Positions 9,954 through 20,447 of a stretch of 64,000 nt of DNA are shown piece by piece. The notes under the pieces are model-generated. The model did not search any database, had not been told where the DNA came from, and saw only the letters and a program-made list of their open reading frames with translations. Each line of letters starts with the position of its first letter. Positions within the stretch are counted from its first letter, which is position 1. Source of the stretch: Qipengyuania psychrotolerans (lineage in GTDB: Bacteria > Pseudomonadota > Alphaproteobacteria > Sphingomonadales > Sphingomonadaceae); contig NZ_CP081297.1 in assembly GCF_019711355.1 (NCBI RefSeq), positions 186,001 through 250,000 of the forward strand. Direction: 5' to 3'. The position numbers and the translations under genes were made by a program.

Positions 9954-10358
9954 ATGCTTTGCCTTCTCGGGTGGATCGCGCTGACCGTGCTGATGCAATA
10001 CGCAAAAGCGACGAGGTTTGAGGCGCGTGGCGGAGTGTGGCTCGCAGAGTTTGCCGATTTTGGTAGCTGGCTCTGGACGGCGGTGTGCGCAGCATTCTAC
10101 GGGTTGTGGGGTTATTTCGCGATCTTGGTCGGTGGTCGGAGAAAGTCTAGTCTCGGCCAGAACATCTTCCCGGCGGTTGGCATAATCTACCTTATCTGGA
10201 TGGCAGCGGTGGCATGGCAAGATTACGGAAGCGCCGGATTTCTCACCCAGTTTTTCGAAAACTTCATCGTGGTGCTGGCTTCGGCTATCGTAATGGCACC
10301 AGTGATGCTGGTGTGTGCAGTGATCACGAAGGCGTCAGAGACTGTCCCGCATGACTGA
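9954..10358 (+). CDS. Small integral membrane protein upstream of ruvB
   Basis: A 134-residue protein with about four membrane segments. The ATG at 9954 is chosen because AGGG lies 9 bases before it; a TTG at 9912, overlapping the previous stop, would add 14 residues but lacks a ribosome site. Its end overlaps the ruvB start. Function unknown. It may be related to the membrane protein at 8959-9354. Confidence 0.7.
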   Translation: MLCLLGWIALTVLMQYAKATRFEARGGVWLAEFADFGSWLWTAVCAAFYGLWGYFAILVGGRRKSSLGQNIFPAVGIIYLIWMAAVAWQDYGSAGFLTQFFENFIVVLASAIVMAPVMLVCAVITKASETVPHD

Positions 10359-11379
10359 ACCCGTCCCCCTCCATTCGCCCGACCGGCAGCCGGAAGATCC
10401 GGATGCGGCGCTGCGGCCCAAATCGCTCGATGAGTTCGTCGGGCAGAAGGGCGCGCGAGAAAATCTGCGCGTCTTCATCCAGGCGGCCAAGGGACGCGGC
10501 GAAGCGATGGACCACGTGCTGTTCTTCGGGCCGCCGGGGCTGGGCAAGACCACGCTGGCGCAGATTGTTTCCAAGGAGCTGGGTGTCGGGTTCCGCGCTA
10601 CGTCCGGCCCGGTCATCGCCAAGGCAGGCGATTTGGCCGCGCTGCTCACCAATCTCGAACCGAACGACGTACTCTTTATCGACGAGATCCACCGGCTTAA
10701 TCCGGTGGTCGAGGAAGTGCTCTATCCCGCGATGGAAGATCGCGCGCTCGACATCATTATCGGCGAAGGGCCCTCGGCGCGCAGCGTCCGGATCGACTTG
10801 CCGCCGTTTACGCTGGTCGGTGCGACGACGCGCCAGGGATTGCTGACAACGCCGCTCCGCGACCGCTTCGGCATTCCGGTCCGCCTCAATTTCTATACCG
10901 AGGACGAACTGCTCAAGGTCGTCACGCGCGGCGCTGGCCTGCTGGGCATGGGTATCAATGAGGGCGGCGCGCGCGAGATTGCTCGCCGGTCACGCGGTAC
11001 GCCGCGTGTCGCTGGCCGGTTGATGCGGCGCGTGCGCGATTTCGCCAGCGTGCTTGGCGAAGCGGTCGTCACAACGAAGGTCGCCGACGAAGCGCTGACC
11101 CGGCTGGAGGTCGACAGGCTTGGCCTCGATGCGATGGATCGCCGCTATCTCACCATGATTGCAACCACTTACAAGGGCGGTCCGGTGGGCGTCGAAACGC
11201 TCGCCGCAGGCTTGTCCGAACCGCGCGATACGGTGGAAGAAGTCATCGAACCTTACCTCATACAGCTTGGCCTGATTGCCCGCACAGCGCGCGGACGAAT
11301 GCTCAACGATGGCGGATGGGCGCACCTCGGCATGATGGCGCCGGGTCCGACGGGCCAACCAAACATGTTCGACAAATAG
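10351..11379 (+). CDS. ruvB: Holliday junction DNA helicase RuvB
   Basis: A 342-residue AAA+ motor that drives branch migration with RuvA. Walker A is [11 protein letters not shown], Walker B is [10 protein letters not shown], and sensor 1 is in [20 protein letters not shown] (Arg finger region). The C-terminal winged helix includes [20 protein letters not shown] and ends normally. The ATG overlaps the previous membrane-protein gene by 8 bases, consistent with one transcript running from ruvA. Confidence 0.97.
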   Translation: MTEPVPLHSPDRQPEDPDAALRPKSLDEFVGQKGARENLRVFIQAAKGRGEAMDHVLFFGPPGLGKTTLAQIVSKELGVGFRATSGPVIAKAGDLAALLTNLEPNDVLFIDEIHRLNPVVEEVLYPAMEDRALDIIIGEGPSARSVRIDLPPFTLVGATTRQGLLTTPLRDRFGIPVRLNFYTEDELLKVVTRGAGLLGMGINEGGAREIARRSRGTPRVAGRLMRRVRDFASVLGEAVVTTKVADEALTRLEVDRLGLDAMDRRYLTMIATTYKGGPVGVETLAAGLSEPRDTVEEVIEPYLIQLGLIARTARGRMLNDGGWAHLGMMAPGPTGQPNMFDK

Positions 11380-11572
11380 GCTGAATCGCTCAGTAACATT
11401 CGCGTAAAATCGGGTCCCATAGCGGGACATGACCTTTGCATGCCTCGCATTTGCGGCGATAATCTAGTTTTATGGCAGGGTAAGGAAGTGTAGTTTCACT
11501 GGCCGGGGGATTCGCAAAAGTAAGCGTTTCCGGTCAATGCGGGGAAAGCCCGCGTAACAGGAAGTGCAGGAT

Positions 11573-12667
11573 ATGTCGGTCAAAGCAGCGCTTGCAAAAC
11601 TGTCAGCCACCGCCGCAGGCGGTGCGCTCGTCGCAGGCGGTGCGGTTCACGTTGCGGAACGCCCGATCACCGACTCTCCCAGCTACAAGAGCCAGAGCGT
11701 CAAGCAGATCAAGCCGACACCGATCAAGCGGCCCAAGCCCAAACCTCCGGTGCGCGCAGAACGCGTAATCCCGAAGCGGGTGCTGGAATGCGTTCCGTCC
11801 GATTCGCCCGAAGCGGCCTATGATCCGGAAAATGTCTGCCCGCCGATCCAGCGTGTGGTGATGGCACCTGTGCCGCTGCCTCCGCTTCCTTCGGCAGCAC
11901 CGCCTTCGGGCGGCGGCGGTTCCCGCTCGATCCCGGGCGGCTACGGCGGCGGTTATGGCGGCGGTTACGGCGGAGGCTTCTTCGGCGGTTTCTTCGGCGG
12001 CGGATCGAGCGGTGGCAGCGTCATCGTCAATTCGACCACGACGACTGGCGGCGAAATTCCCGATATCGATATCGAAGTTTCTACCTCCACGAGCAGCGGC
12101 GGTAGCTCCACCAGCACAAGCACGGGTGGTAGCTCGTCGAGCACGTCGACAGGTGAAGTCAGCACGACGACCGGCTCGGTAAGCAGCTCAACCGGCGAAG
12201 TTTCGACTTCGACTTCGACATCGACCAGCACGGGCGCGGTTTCCAGCTCGACGGGCGAAGTCAGTTCGACCACGACTTCTTCGAGCGGCACGGTCACCAG
12301 CACCTCATCGACATCGGGCGATGTTTCAAGTTCGACCTCCACCTCTACATCCGGCGACGTATCGAGTTCGACCTCTACCTCGACTTCTACATCCGGCGAT
12401 GTATCGAGCTCGACCTCAACATCCACTTCGACGAGCGGTGACATAACTTCGAGCACCAGCAGTTCGACCAGCACGTCGACCAGCTCGAGCTCCTCCAGCT
12501 CCAGCTCGAGCAGTTCCTCGTCTTCGTCCAGCACGAGCAGCAGCACCAGTAGCGGTACCGAAGTGCCCGCACCGCCGATGATGGCGCTGTTCGGTATGGC
12601 AGTCGCAGCTATCTTCGGACGCCGCCGCTTCCGTTTCCGCCGCGGTGCACAGGGCGCCAAGGCTTAA
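11573..12667 (+). CDS. Ser/Thr-rich repeat surface protein with PEP-CTERM-like C-terminal signal
   Basis: A 364-residue low-complexity protein. After a short hydrophobic N-terminal stretch comes a Lys/Pro-rich part, then a Gly/Phe-rich block (GGYGGGYGGGYGGGFF), then ~170 residues almost only Ser, Thr, Gly, Val, Asp. The last 30 residues read VPAPPMMALFG, a hydrophobic helix, then an Arg-rich tail (RRRFRFRRG). That is the layout of PEP-CTERM sorting signals cut by exosortase, with VPAP in place of VPEP. ATG 11573 is preceded by AGGAA at 9-10 bases; an in-frame GTG at 11564 is too close to it. Ser/Thr-rich PEP-CTERM proteins are often glycosylated matrix proteins; the role here is inferred. Confidence 0.75.
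   Translation: MSVKAALAKLSATAAGGALVAGGAVHVAERPITDSPSYKSQSVKQIKPTPIKRPKPKPPVRAERVIPKRVLECVPSDSPEAAYDPENVCPPIQRVVMAPVPLPPLPSAAPPSGGGGSRSIPGGYGGGYGGGYGGGFFGGFFGGGSSGGSVIVNSTTTTGGEIPDIDIEVSTSTSSGGSSTSTSTGGSSSSTSTGEVSTTTGSVSSSTGEVSTSTSTSTSTGAVSSSTGEVSSTTTSSSGTVTSTSSTSGDVSSSTSTSTSGDVSSSTSTSTSTSGDVSSSTSTSTSTSGDITSSTSSSTSTSTSSSSSSSSSSSSSSSSSTSSSTSSGTEVPAPPMMALFGMAVAAIFGRRRFRFRRGAQGAKA
12311..12452 (+). repeat. In-frame tandem repeats (36-42 bp units) in the Ser/Thr-rich gene
   Basis: Three and a half copies of a unit beginning ACATC-C/G-GGCGA and encoding TSGDVSSSTSTSTS. The first is 36 bp, the next two are 42 bp; they differ only at third codon positions and short Ser/Thr runs. The length differences suggest slippage or unequal recombination. 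Confidence 0.8.
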
Positions 12668-12682
12668 GACCGGCAAACGAAC

Positions 12683-12720
12683 AAAAAAAGGGCGCCCCCT
12701 TTCGGGAGGCGCCCCTTTTT
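12683..12720. terminator. Bidirectional terminator between convergent genes
   Basis: A run of A, then GGGCGCC...GGCGCCC around a TCGGG-containing loop, then CTTTTT. It can serve the plus-strand Ser/Thr-rich gene and the minus-strand gene at 12738-13016. Confidence 0.85.
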
Positions 12721-12737
12721 CGTAACTATTGACCGGC

Positions 12738-13016
12738 TCAGTTGCCGGGTTCAAACCCGCGCTTGGTCTGCATGAGACTGGCGGCATCTTGCCCGCGCTG
12801 GGCCATCTGGTCCCAATCGTCTTTCGTGCCGCAAATCTTTTTCTTGAACTTCGATCCGATAATCTGCGTGCGCTTGCAGATCATCCGATCTTCATCCTCT
12901 GCCTCAGCTTCAGATGCCTCGTCAGATGCCTGAGCCGAAGGCTCGGCGTCCTGCGCGATCGAAGCGATCGGCGCAAAGACCAGTGATGCGGCAAGCAAAA
13001 GTGCGGTTTTCTTCAT
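12738..13016 (-). CDS. Small secreted two-Cys protein
   Basis: A 92-residue protein with a signal peptide (MKKTALLLAASLVFAPIASIAQ) followed by an acidic linker. The core has CKRTQIIGSKFKKKIC then GTKDDWDQM, a small two-cysteine motif of the form C-x(14)-C often seen in exported sphingomonad proteins of unknown role. AAGGATAG precedes the ATG at 13016; an in-frame start 27 codons upstream is not signal-like. Confidence 0.75.
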   Translation of the reverse strand: MKKTALLLAASLVFAPIASIAQDAEPSAQASDEASEAEAEDEDRMICKRTQIIGSKFKKKICGTKDDWDQMAQRGQDAASLMQTKRGFEPGN

Positions 13017-13202
13017 ATCTATCCTTTTTGCCCCGAAAATCTTTGCGGAGCGTCTCAAATGCAGGTCCGTTGAATGGCTGCATTTATGCATATTCACGCG
13101 CGATTAGCAAAGTCGCTCGTCGATACCAGCTGGCAGTATGACTAACCCGGTCGGGCTTTACAGAAGCTGAAGGCCGAATTTTCAGCCGCAGGATCTTGTG
13201 TA

Positions 13203-13228
13203 GGGTGGGGGGATTTAGCCCCCCCACT
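13203..13228 (-). terminator. Possible acnA terminator hairpin (no T-run)
   Basis: GTGGGGGG and CCCCCCAC arms around a CTAAAT loop, about 20 bases after the acnA stop. There is no T-run, so it may stabilise the 3' end rather than terminate alone. Confidence 0.5.
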
Positions 13229-13245
13229 CCCAATCAGAAATTGCC

Positions 13246-15921
<2,676 letters not shown>

Positions 15922-16149
15922 GCGGGCATTCGTCCTTGTTCTAGAATTGGGGCCTTATCCGACCAATGGACGGGCGGGCTAAATGTGCCGCGCATCTGCG
16001 CCGAAGACGGCAGAAAATCAAGGCCCGCCGCTCCCTCGGCACCTCTCGGCGGGAACATTTTAGGCGCTTCATCCCTTATTAAGGCAAAATTGGGGCAAAA
16101 ACGCGGGACGGCCAAAATGCCTGGAGCGCGGCCCGATAAGGAGTTTTCG

Positions 16150-16317
16150 ATGAGTGCCACCCAGAATATGCGCCGCGCTTCGCGCCGTACAGTCCGATTT
16201 GCCACCATTGCCGCCGCGCTCGGCGTCGCGGGATGTTTCACAGCCGCATTCACGTTTTCCGGCAGCGAAGCGCAGGCCAGCGCTCCCGCCGAAACCCAGG
16301 TCCTCGCGCAGCGCTAG
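16150..16317 (+). CDS. Small exported hypothetical protein
   Basis: A 55-residue product preceded by a strong AAGGAG. A basic N-terminus (RRASRRTVR) leads into a hydrophobic segment with a Cys in GVAGCFTAAF, then a short Ala/Ser-rich tail. It could be a signal-anchored or lipoprotein-like peptide, but the lipobox is imperfect. Its stop overlaps the end of the convergent transporter gene by 4 bases. Function unknown. Confidence 0.6.
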   Translation: MSATQNMRRASRRTVRFATIAAALGVAGCFTAAFTFSGSEAQASAPAETQVLAQR

Positions 16318-17198
16318 AGCGCGGTCTGCTCCGTTCGCCGCCGGGACGCGGTCCAGCAGCCAATCACGATCAATCCGGCACCGGCAACGGTGATCGGCTG
16401 GATCGGCTCGGCAAAGTATATCCAGCCGAACAGCGCTGCCCACAGAAACCCGGTATACTCGATCGGCACCAGTCTCTGCGTTTCGCTGCGGGCATAGGCC
16501 CAGATGAACAGCATCGCGGCAAGGATCGCCAAGACAGATCCAAGGGCCAGCAAGCCCCATGTCTCGCGGTCGGGCAGGACCAGTAGGAACGGCGATCCCA
16601 AGCCCAGCACCAATGTTACAACCCCGTTCTGGAAGGTGCTCGCCTCCAGCGGCGAAGATACCATTGCTTGCTGGCGTTGCAGGATGAGGTTCCAGGCGAA
16701 CAATACAGCCGACATCAGGACAAGGCCGATGCCGGTCGCCGCCTCGCTGTCGAGTTGCTGCGTCCCTACGCGTCCGCCGACGATCACCAGCACGCCTGCG
16801 AGTCCCATCAAGGTGCCGACAATGGCGCGCGGCTTGATGATCTCATTCAGGAGAAGCCGGGCGAGATAGAGTGCGATAAGCGGGGCGATGAAGCTGATCG
16901 CAATCGCCTCGGCAAGCGGCAGGCGGATGAGCGCGGCAAAAAAGCTCCACCCCATGAAGGAAATGACAGTGCCCCGCACGAGGTGAATGCGGAGCGTCCG
17001 GCCGCGCGGGAACTTGCGTGTCCTCCACCACCAGATCGGTGCAACGAGCGCTGTCCCGATCAAACAGCGCAGCAGGAATGCGCTGTAGGCTCCGATGGCC
17101 AGGGCGCCCCCCTTCATCACTGCATCCATGGCGGCAAACAGCGCAATGCCAAGGATTGCCGCGAAAACGGGCCGGTTGGAATGGTCGGGCGCGGTCAT
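16314..17198 (-). CDS. DMT-superfamily EamA transporter
   Basis: About 294 residues with ten predicted membrane helices in two EamA repeats, a topology typical of drug/metabolite exporters. Features include FAAMDAVMKGGAL in helix 1 and PIEYTGFLWAALFGW in the second repeat. Substrate cannot be read from sequence. The ATG at 17198 is preferred; a GTG two codons upstream is also in frame and there is no strong ribosome site before either. Confidence 0.85.
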   Translation of the reverse strand: MTAPDHSNRPVFAAILGIALFAAMDAVMKGGALAIGAYSAFLLRCLIGTALVAPIWWWRTRKFPRGRTLRIHLVRGTVISFMGWSFFAALIRLPLAEAIAISFIAPLIALYLARLLLNEIIKPRAIVGTLMGLAGVLVIVGGRVGTQQLDSEAATGIGLVLMSAVLFAWNLILQRQQAMVSSPLEASTFQNGVVTLVLGLGSPFLLVLPDRETWGLLALGSVLAILAAMLFIWAYARSETQRLVPIEYTGFLWAALFGWIYFAEPIQPITVAGAGLIVIGCWTASRRRTEQTAL

Positions 17199-17339
17199 TT
17201 GCACTCGGCATAGGACGGAGCGTGAGCGCCGTCACGCCGGTTCAGCCTCCGGCAAGCAGACATCATGGATATTCCCACAAACAATTGGTAATAATCGCAA
17301 GTTCGCGCGACAGGGTGCGAACTGCAACTGGTGGGCTGA

Positions 17340-18779
17340 ATGACTATCAAACGGATTCTTCTTTGTGGCGCGGCTGTAGCCGGAATTTTCGCAGGCACAG
17401 CGCAGGCGCAAACGTCGGCGCCCGAAAGCATTCTTCCTCCCTCGTCGGAGAAGGTCGAGCAACCGATACCCGGCTCGAACCGGGATGCGCCAGCAACTGC
17501 CGCACCCAAGCGCGCGCAGAACGTCGATGAAGCGTTCGGCGATATGCGGGTGCAGAGCGGCGAGATCGTGCAGGAAATCCCCTCGCTCGAAGGCGAATGG
17601 AGCCTCGAACAGGTCGAAGCCTTGCTCGCCTATATTCCCGGCGTCGCAGCCGAGGGCCTCAATCCCGGCGATTACCGCGCCGACGAGCTCAGCGCTATGC
17701 TTACCCGGATGGGTCCGGGAGCGGATGTGAACCGGCTCGCCAGCGAAACCTTCGTGTGGCTGGTCGAGGACCTGCGCGACGGGCGTACTCCGATGGAATC
17801 GCGCCGCCAGTGGTTTGTCGTCGATCCCGATGCTGACCGTATGCCGACATGGAAGCTGCTCGAAGATGCGCTGACAAGCGGCGATATCGGCGGCACGCTG
17901 GACAGCCTCAATCCCGTCCACCCCGATTACGCCGAACTGCGCGATGCGCTGGCGACCGAAACCGACCCCGAAGCGATCAAGCTGATTCGGGCCAATATGG
18001 ACCGCTGGCGCTGGCTCCCGCAGGAACTGGGCAAGCAATATCTTGTCACCAACGTCCCCGAGTTCATGCTGCGGCTGACCGTGAACGGCAAGATCATCAA
18101 GAGCTATCGGACCGTTGTTGGCAAGCCGGGCCGCACTGCGACCCCGCAACTGGCCGAAATGGTCGAAGCCGTGATCTACAATCCGACGTGGACAGTCCCC
18201 CAATCCATCGTGAAGGGAGAAGGCCTCGGCGCGAAGGTTCTCAACAATCCGGGTTGGGCACAGAGTGCCGGATACAAGGCAACCAAGGGTTCCAATGGCT
18301 GGGTCACCGTGGTCCAGCAGCCGGGACCGCAAAACGCGCTCGGCCTGATGAAGCTCGACATGCCCAACGAGCATGCCATCTTCCTGCACGATACGCCGAG
18401 CAGGCACCTGTTCGCACAGGACAACCGGGCCCTGAGCCATGGTTGCATCCGCGTTCAGGGTGCGCGCGAACTGGCTATGACCATGTCGTTGCTTGGCAAT
18501 GCCAGCTCTAAAGAAGACTTCCCGAGCATCATCCAGGAAGTCTCCGAGATCACCGGCGGCGGCGAATATACCCGTTATGCTATGGAGAAGCAGTGGCCGG
18601 TGTATATCACTTATTTCACCATGGCGACCGACGTCGACGGTGAGATGAAGGCGTTCAAGGACATTTACGACCGCGATGCACCAGTGCTGGCAGCGCTCGA
18701 TGCGTCGCGCCAGTCGGATCGCGCCCGGGAAACTAGTGAAGAAGCCGTCGAGATTATCGACGACATGCAGATCTCGTAA
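17340..18779 (+). CDS. YcbB-type L,D-transpeptidase
   Basis: A 479-residue periplasmic enzyme with a signal peptide (cleavage near AQAQ, residue 24). A long scaffold region (residues ~70-220) resembles the YcbB/LdtD helical domain, with the peptidoglycan-binding-like stretch LEGEWSLEQVEALLAYIPG. The YkuD catalytic domain follows, with HAIFLHDTPSRHLF and the catalytic SHGCIRV (nucleophile Cys near residue 370). It would make 3-3 cross-links or attach proteins to peptidoglycan. It ends 3 bases from the end of the convergent second L,D-transpeptidase gene. Confidence 0.92.
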   Translation: MTIKRILLCGAAVAGIFAGTAQAQTSAPESILPPSSEKVEQPIPGSNRDAPATAAPKRAQNVDEAFGDMRVQSGEIVQEIPSLEGEWSLEQVEALLAYIPGVAAEGLNPGDYRADELSAMLTRMGPGADVNRLASETFVWLVEDLRDGRTPMESRRQWFVVDPDADRMPTWKLLEDALTSGDIGGTLDSLNPVHPDYAELRDALATETDPEAIKLIRANMDRWRWLPQELGKQYLVTNVPEFMLRLTVNGKIIKSYRTVVGKPGRTATPQLAEMVEAVIYNPTWTVPQSIVKGEGLGAKVLNNPGWAQSAGYKATKGSNGWVTVVQQPGPQNALGLMKLDMPNEHAIFLHDTPSRHLFAQDNRALSHGCIRVQGARELAMTMSLLGNASSKEDFPSIIQEVSEITGGGEYTRYAMEKQWPVYITYFTMATDVDGEMKAFKDIYDRDAPVLAALDASRQSDRARETSEEAVEIIDDMQIS

Positions 18780-18782
18780 GAC

Positions 18783-19490
18783 CTAGTAAGCGCTAGGGCT
18801 GACTTGTTCGAAGGTTCCGCCGCCCAGGCCGCGGATCAGGTCGGTCTGGGCGATTGGCGGCGTCCTGTGGCTGCCATCCGCTTGAATGCCGAGGCTTTCG
18901 GCATAGAGCAAACGGCCGCCGCTCAATTGAAGTAGCACCTTTGCAAACTGGTCCGGGCCAAGTGCCAGGCAGCCGTTCGAACGACCAAGCCTGCCCCAGC
19001 GAGAGATATGTTCGGGCCGGGCGTATTCCGCCGGATGCATGACAATGGCGCGCGGCAGCGCGTTGGAATTGGTGGGATCCAGACCGTCGAGGCGGATCGA
19101 GGTGCCATATTTCCCGCGATACCAGCTGCGCGTCATGTAGGCGCCGCGGCTGGTCGCCTCGCTCCCCTCGATGTTGGAATAGCGCTTGAGCCAGCCGTCA
19201 TGCTCGCTGTCCGAACCGGTTCCATGCGTCACGAAGAAGCTTTCCACCCGTTCATTGTCGAGGTCGACAAAGTGAAAGCGCTCGCTGCCCGAGTGGAGGC
19301 CGAAATCGGCGATGCCGACGATATCCTTCTTCCAGATATTCGAGCCGACACGGGCCAATTGATCGCGCGCGATCTCGATCAGCTTGCGGTCGCGTGCCGA
19401 AGTCGGATTGACCTGCGCGAACAGGCGCGATGGCAGCGCGACAGCTGCGCTTGCGGCTAGGGTGCCCTTGATAAGATCGCGGCGATTCAT
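18783..19490 (-). CDS. Murein L,D-transpeptidase catalytic domain protein (YkuD_2 type), Tat-exported
   Basis: A 235-residue protein beginning MNRRDLIKGTLAASAAVALP, a twin-arginine signal. The body matches the YkuD_2 family, with the Cys nucleophile in GRSNGCLAL rather than the usual SHGC, and the His-containing AIVMHPAEY upstream. It may cut or form cross-links in murein. GAGGGACG before 19490 fixes the start; an upstream in-frame start is ignored. The start overlaps the end of the histone-deacetylase gene by 4 bases, so the two are probably translated together. Confidence 0.85.
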   Translation of the reverse strand: MNRRDLIKGTLAASAAVALPSRLFAQVNPTSARDRKLIEIARDQLARVGSNIWKKDIVGIADFGLHSGSERFHFVDLDNERVESFFVTHGTGSDSEHDGWLKRYSNIEGSEATSRGAYMTRSWYRGKYGTSIRLDGLDPTNSNALPRAIVMHPAEYARPEHISRWGRLGRSNGCLALGPDQFAKVLLQLSGGRLLYAESLGIQADGSHRTPPIAQTDLIRGLGGGTFEQVSPSAY

Positions 19491-20437
19491 CGTCCCTCGC
19501 TTGTAGCATAAGTTGTGCTTCGGGAAAATGAACGCGCAGCGCGCGAATTCGTCTCGGCGCAATTAATCATCGACCGGGCGTGACGGGCGGCCACTTCTCG
19601 CGGATCCTTGCCGTATCCCCCGCCAAGCGCGCTCGCGATCGGAAGGGCGCGGCGGCGCACCTCGCTCACAACGAAACGGTCGCGCCTCGCGATACCGTCA
19701 TCGGTCAAAGCCAGGCGGCCAAGCCGGTCATCGCCGTGCAGATCCACGCCTGCCTGATACAGCACGAGGTCGGGTGCGAACTGATCAAGCACGCCAGGCA
19801 GATGCCGGTCCAGCGCTTCGAGATAGCCATCGTCGTCTGTTCCATCCGCCAGCGGGACATCCAGGCTGGAGCGGGCCTTGCGCACGGGGAAGTTCTTCTC
19901 GGCGTGGAAGGACATCGTGAAAATGTCATCCCTTCCGGCAGTGAGGCTGGCAGTGCCGTCGCCCTGATGCACGTCCAGGTCGACGACCAATACCCGCGCG
20001 GCGTCTCCTTCGGCGATCAGCCGGTTTGCAGTCACGGCAAGGTCGTTGAACACGCAATATCCCGCGCCGGTATCGTGCAATGCATGATGGCTTCCCGCAG
20101 CAGAATTGGCAGCATAGCCATGCTCCATCGCAAGCTGCGCGGCCAGCCACGTCCCGCCATTGGTATGGGCAACGCGCTGCGCGATATGCGAGGTGACCGG
20201 AAAGCCGATCCGGCGTTCCTTTTCCTGCGGGACTGAAGCGGTGAAGACCTGCTCGACATATTCGGGACAATGCACCGCTTCCAGCCATTTGCGCGGACAG
20301 GGGGCGGGGGCGTGCTCTGTCACCGGGTATCCGCTTTCGCGCAATTCCGTCATGACCAGCTGGTACTTGTCGAAGCGAAACGTGCCCCGCGTCGGTGCGG
20401 GTGCCATGTAATCTACGTGGTGGACGACGTGGAGAAT
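19487..20437 (-). CDS. Histone deacetylase family protein (acetylpolyamine/acetoin-type), possible AUU start
   Basis: About 316 residues of the arginase/HDAC fold: GSHHALHDTGAGYCVFND with the catalytic His pair, VLVVDLDVHQGDGTA with the zinc-binding Asp/His, and the late GGGYGKD. In bacteria these deacetylate small amines or lysines. The start is a problem. Family homology begins at ILHVVHHVDY, but no ATG, GTG or TTG lies in frame there. An ATT at 20437-20435 follows AGGAAG at a normal spacing, and the next ATG (20407) would delete the conserved HHxxY segment. The annotated start is therefore a proposal. It follows the flavoprotein gene with overlapping signals. Confidence 0.8.
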   Translation of the reverse strand: MLHVVHHVDYMAPAPTRGTFRFDKYQLVMTELRESGYPVTEHAPAPCPRKWLEAVHCPEYVEQVFTASVPQEKERRIGFPVTSHIAQRVAHTNGGTWLAAQLAMEHGYAANSAAGSHHALHDTGAGYCVFNDLAVTANRLIAEGDAARVLVVDLDVHQGDGTASLTAGRDDIFTMSFHAEKNFPVRKARSSLDVPLADGTDDDGYLEALDRHLPGVLDQFAPDLVLYQAGVDLHGDDRLGRLALTDDGIARRDRFVVSEVRRRALPIASALGGGYGKDPREVAARHARSMINCAETNSRAARSFSRSTTYATSEGR

Positions 20438-20447
20438 TTCGCGCTTC

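Noticed and set aside
12306..12455. Short spaced repeats that could be mistaken for a CRISPR array
   Set aside because: Units are in-frame, contiguous (no unique spacers), and encode Ser/Thr repeats.
13203..13228. A second palindromic operator
   Set aside because: G/C-only hairpin directly after acnA; more consistent with a 3'-end structure.
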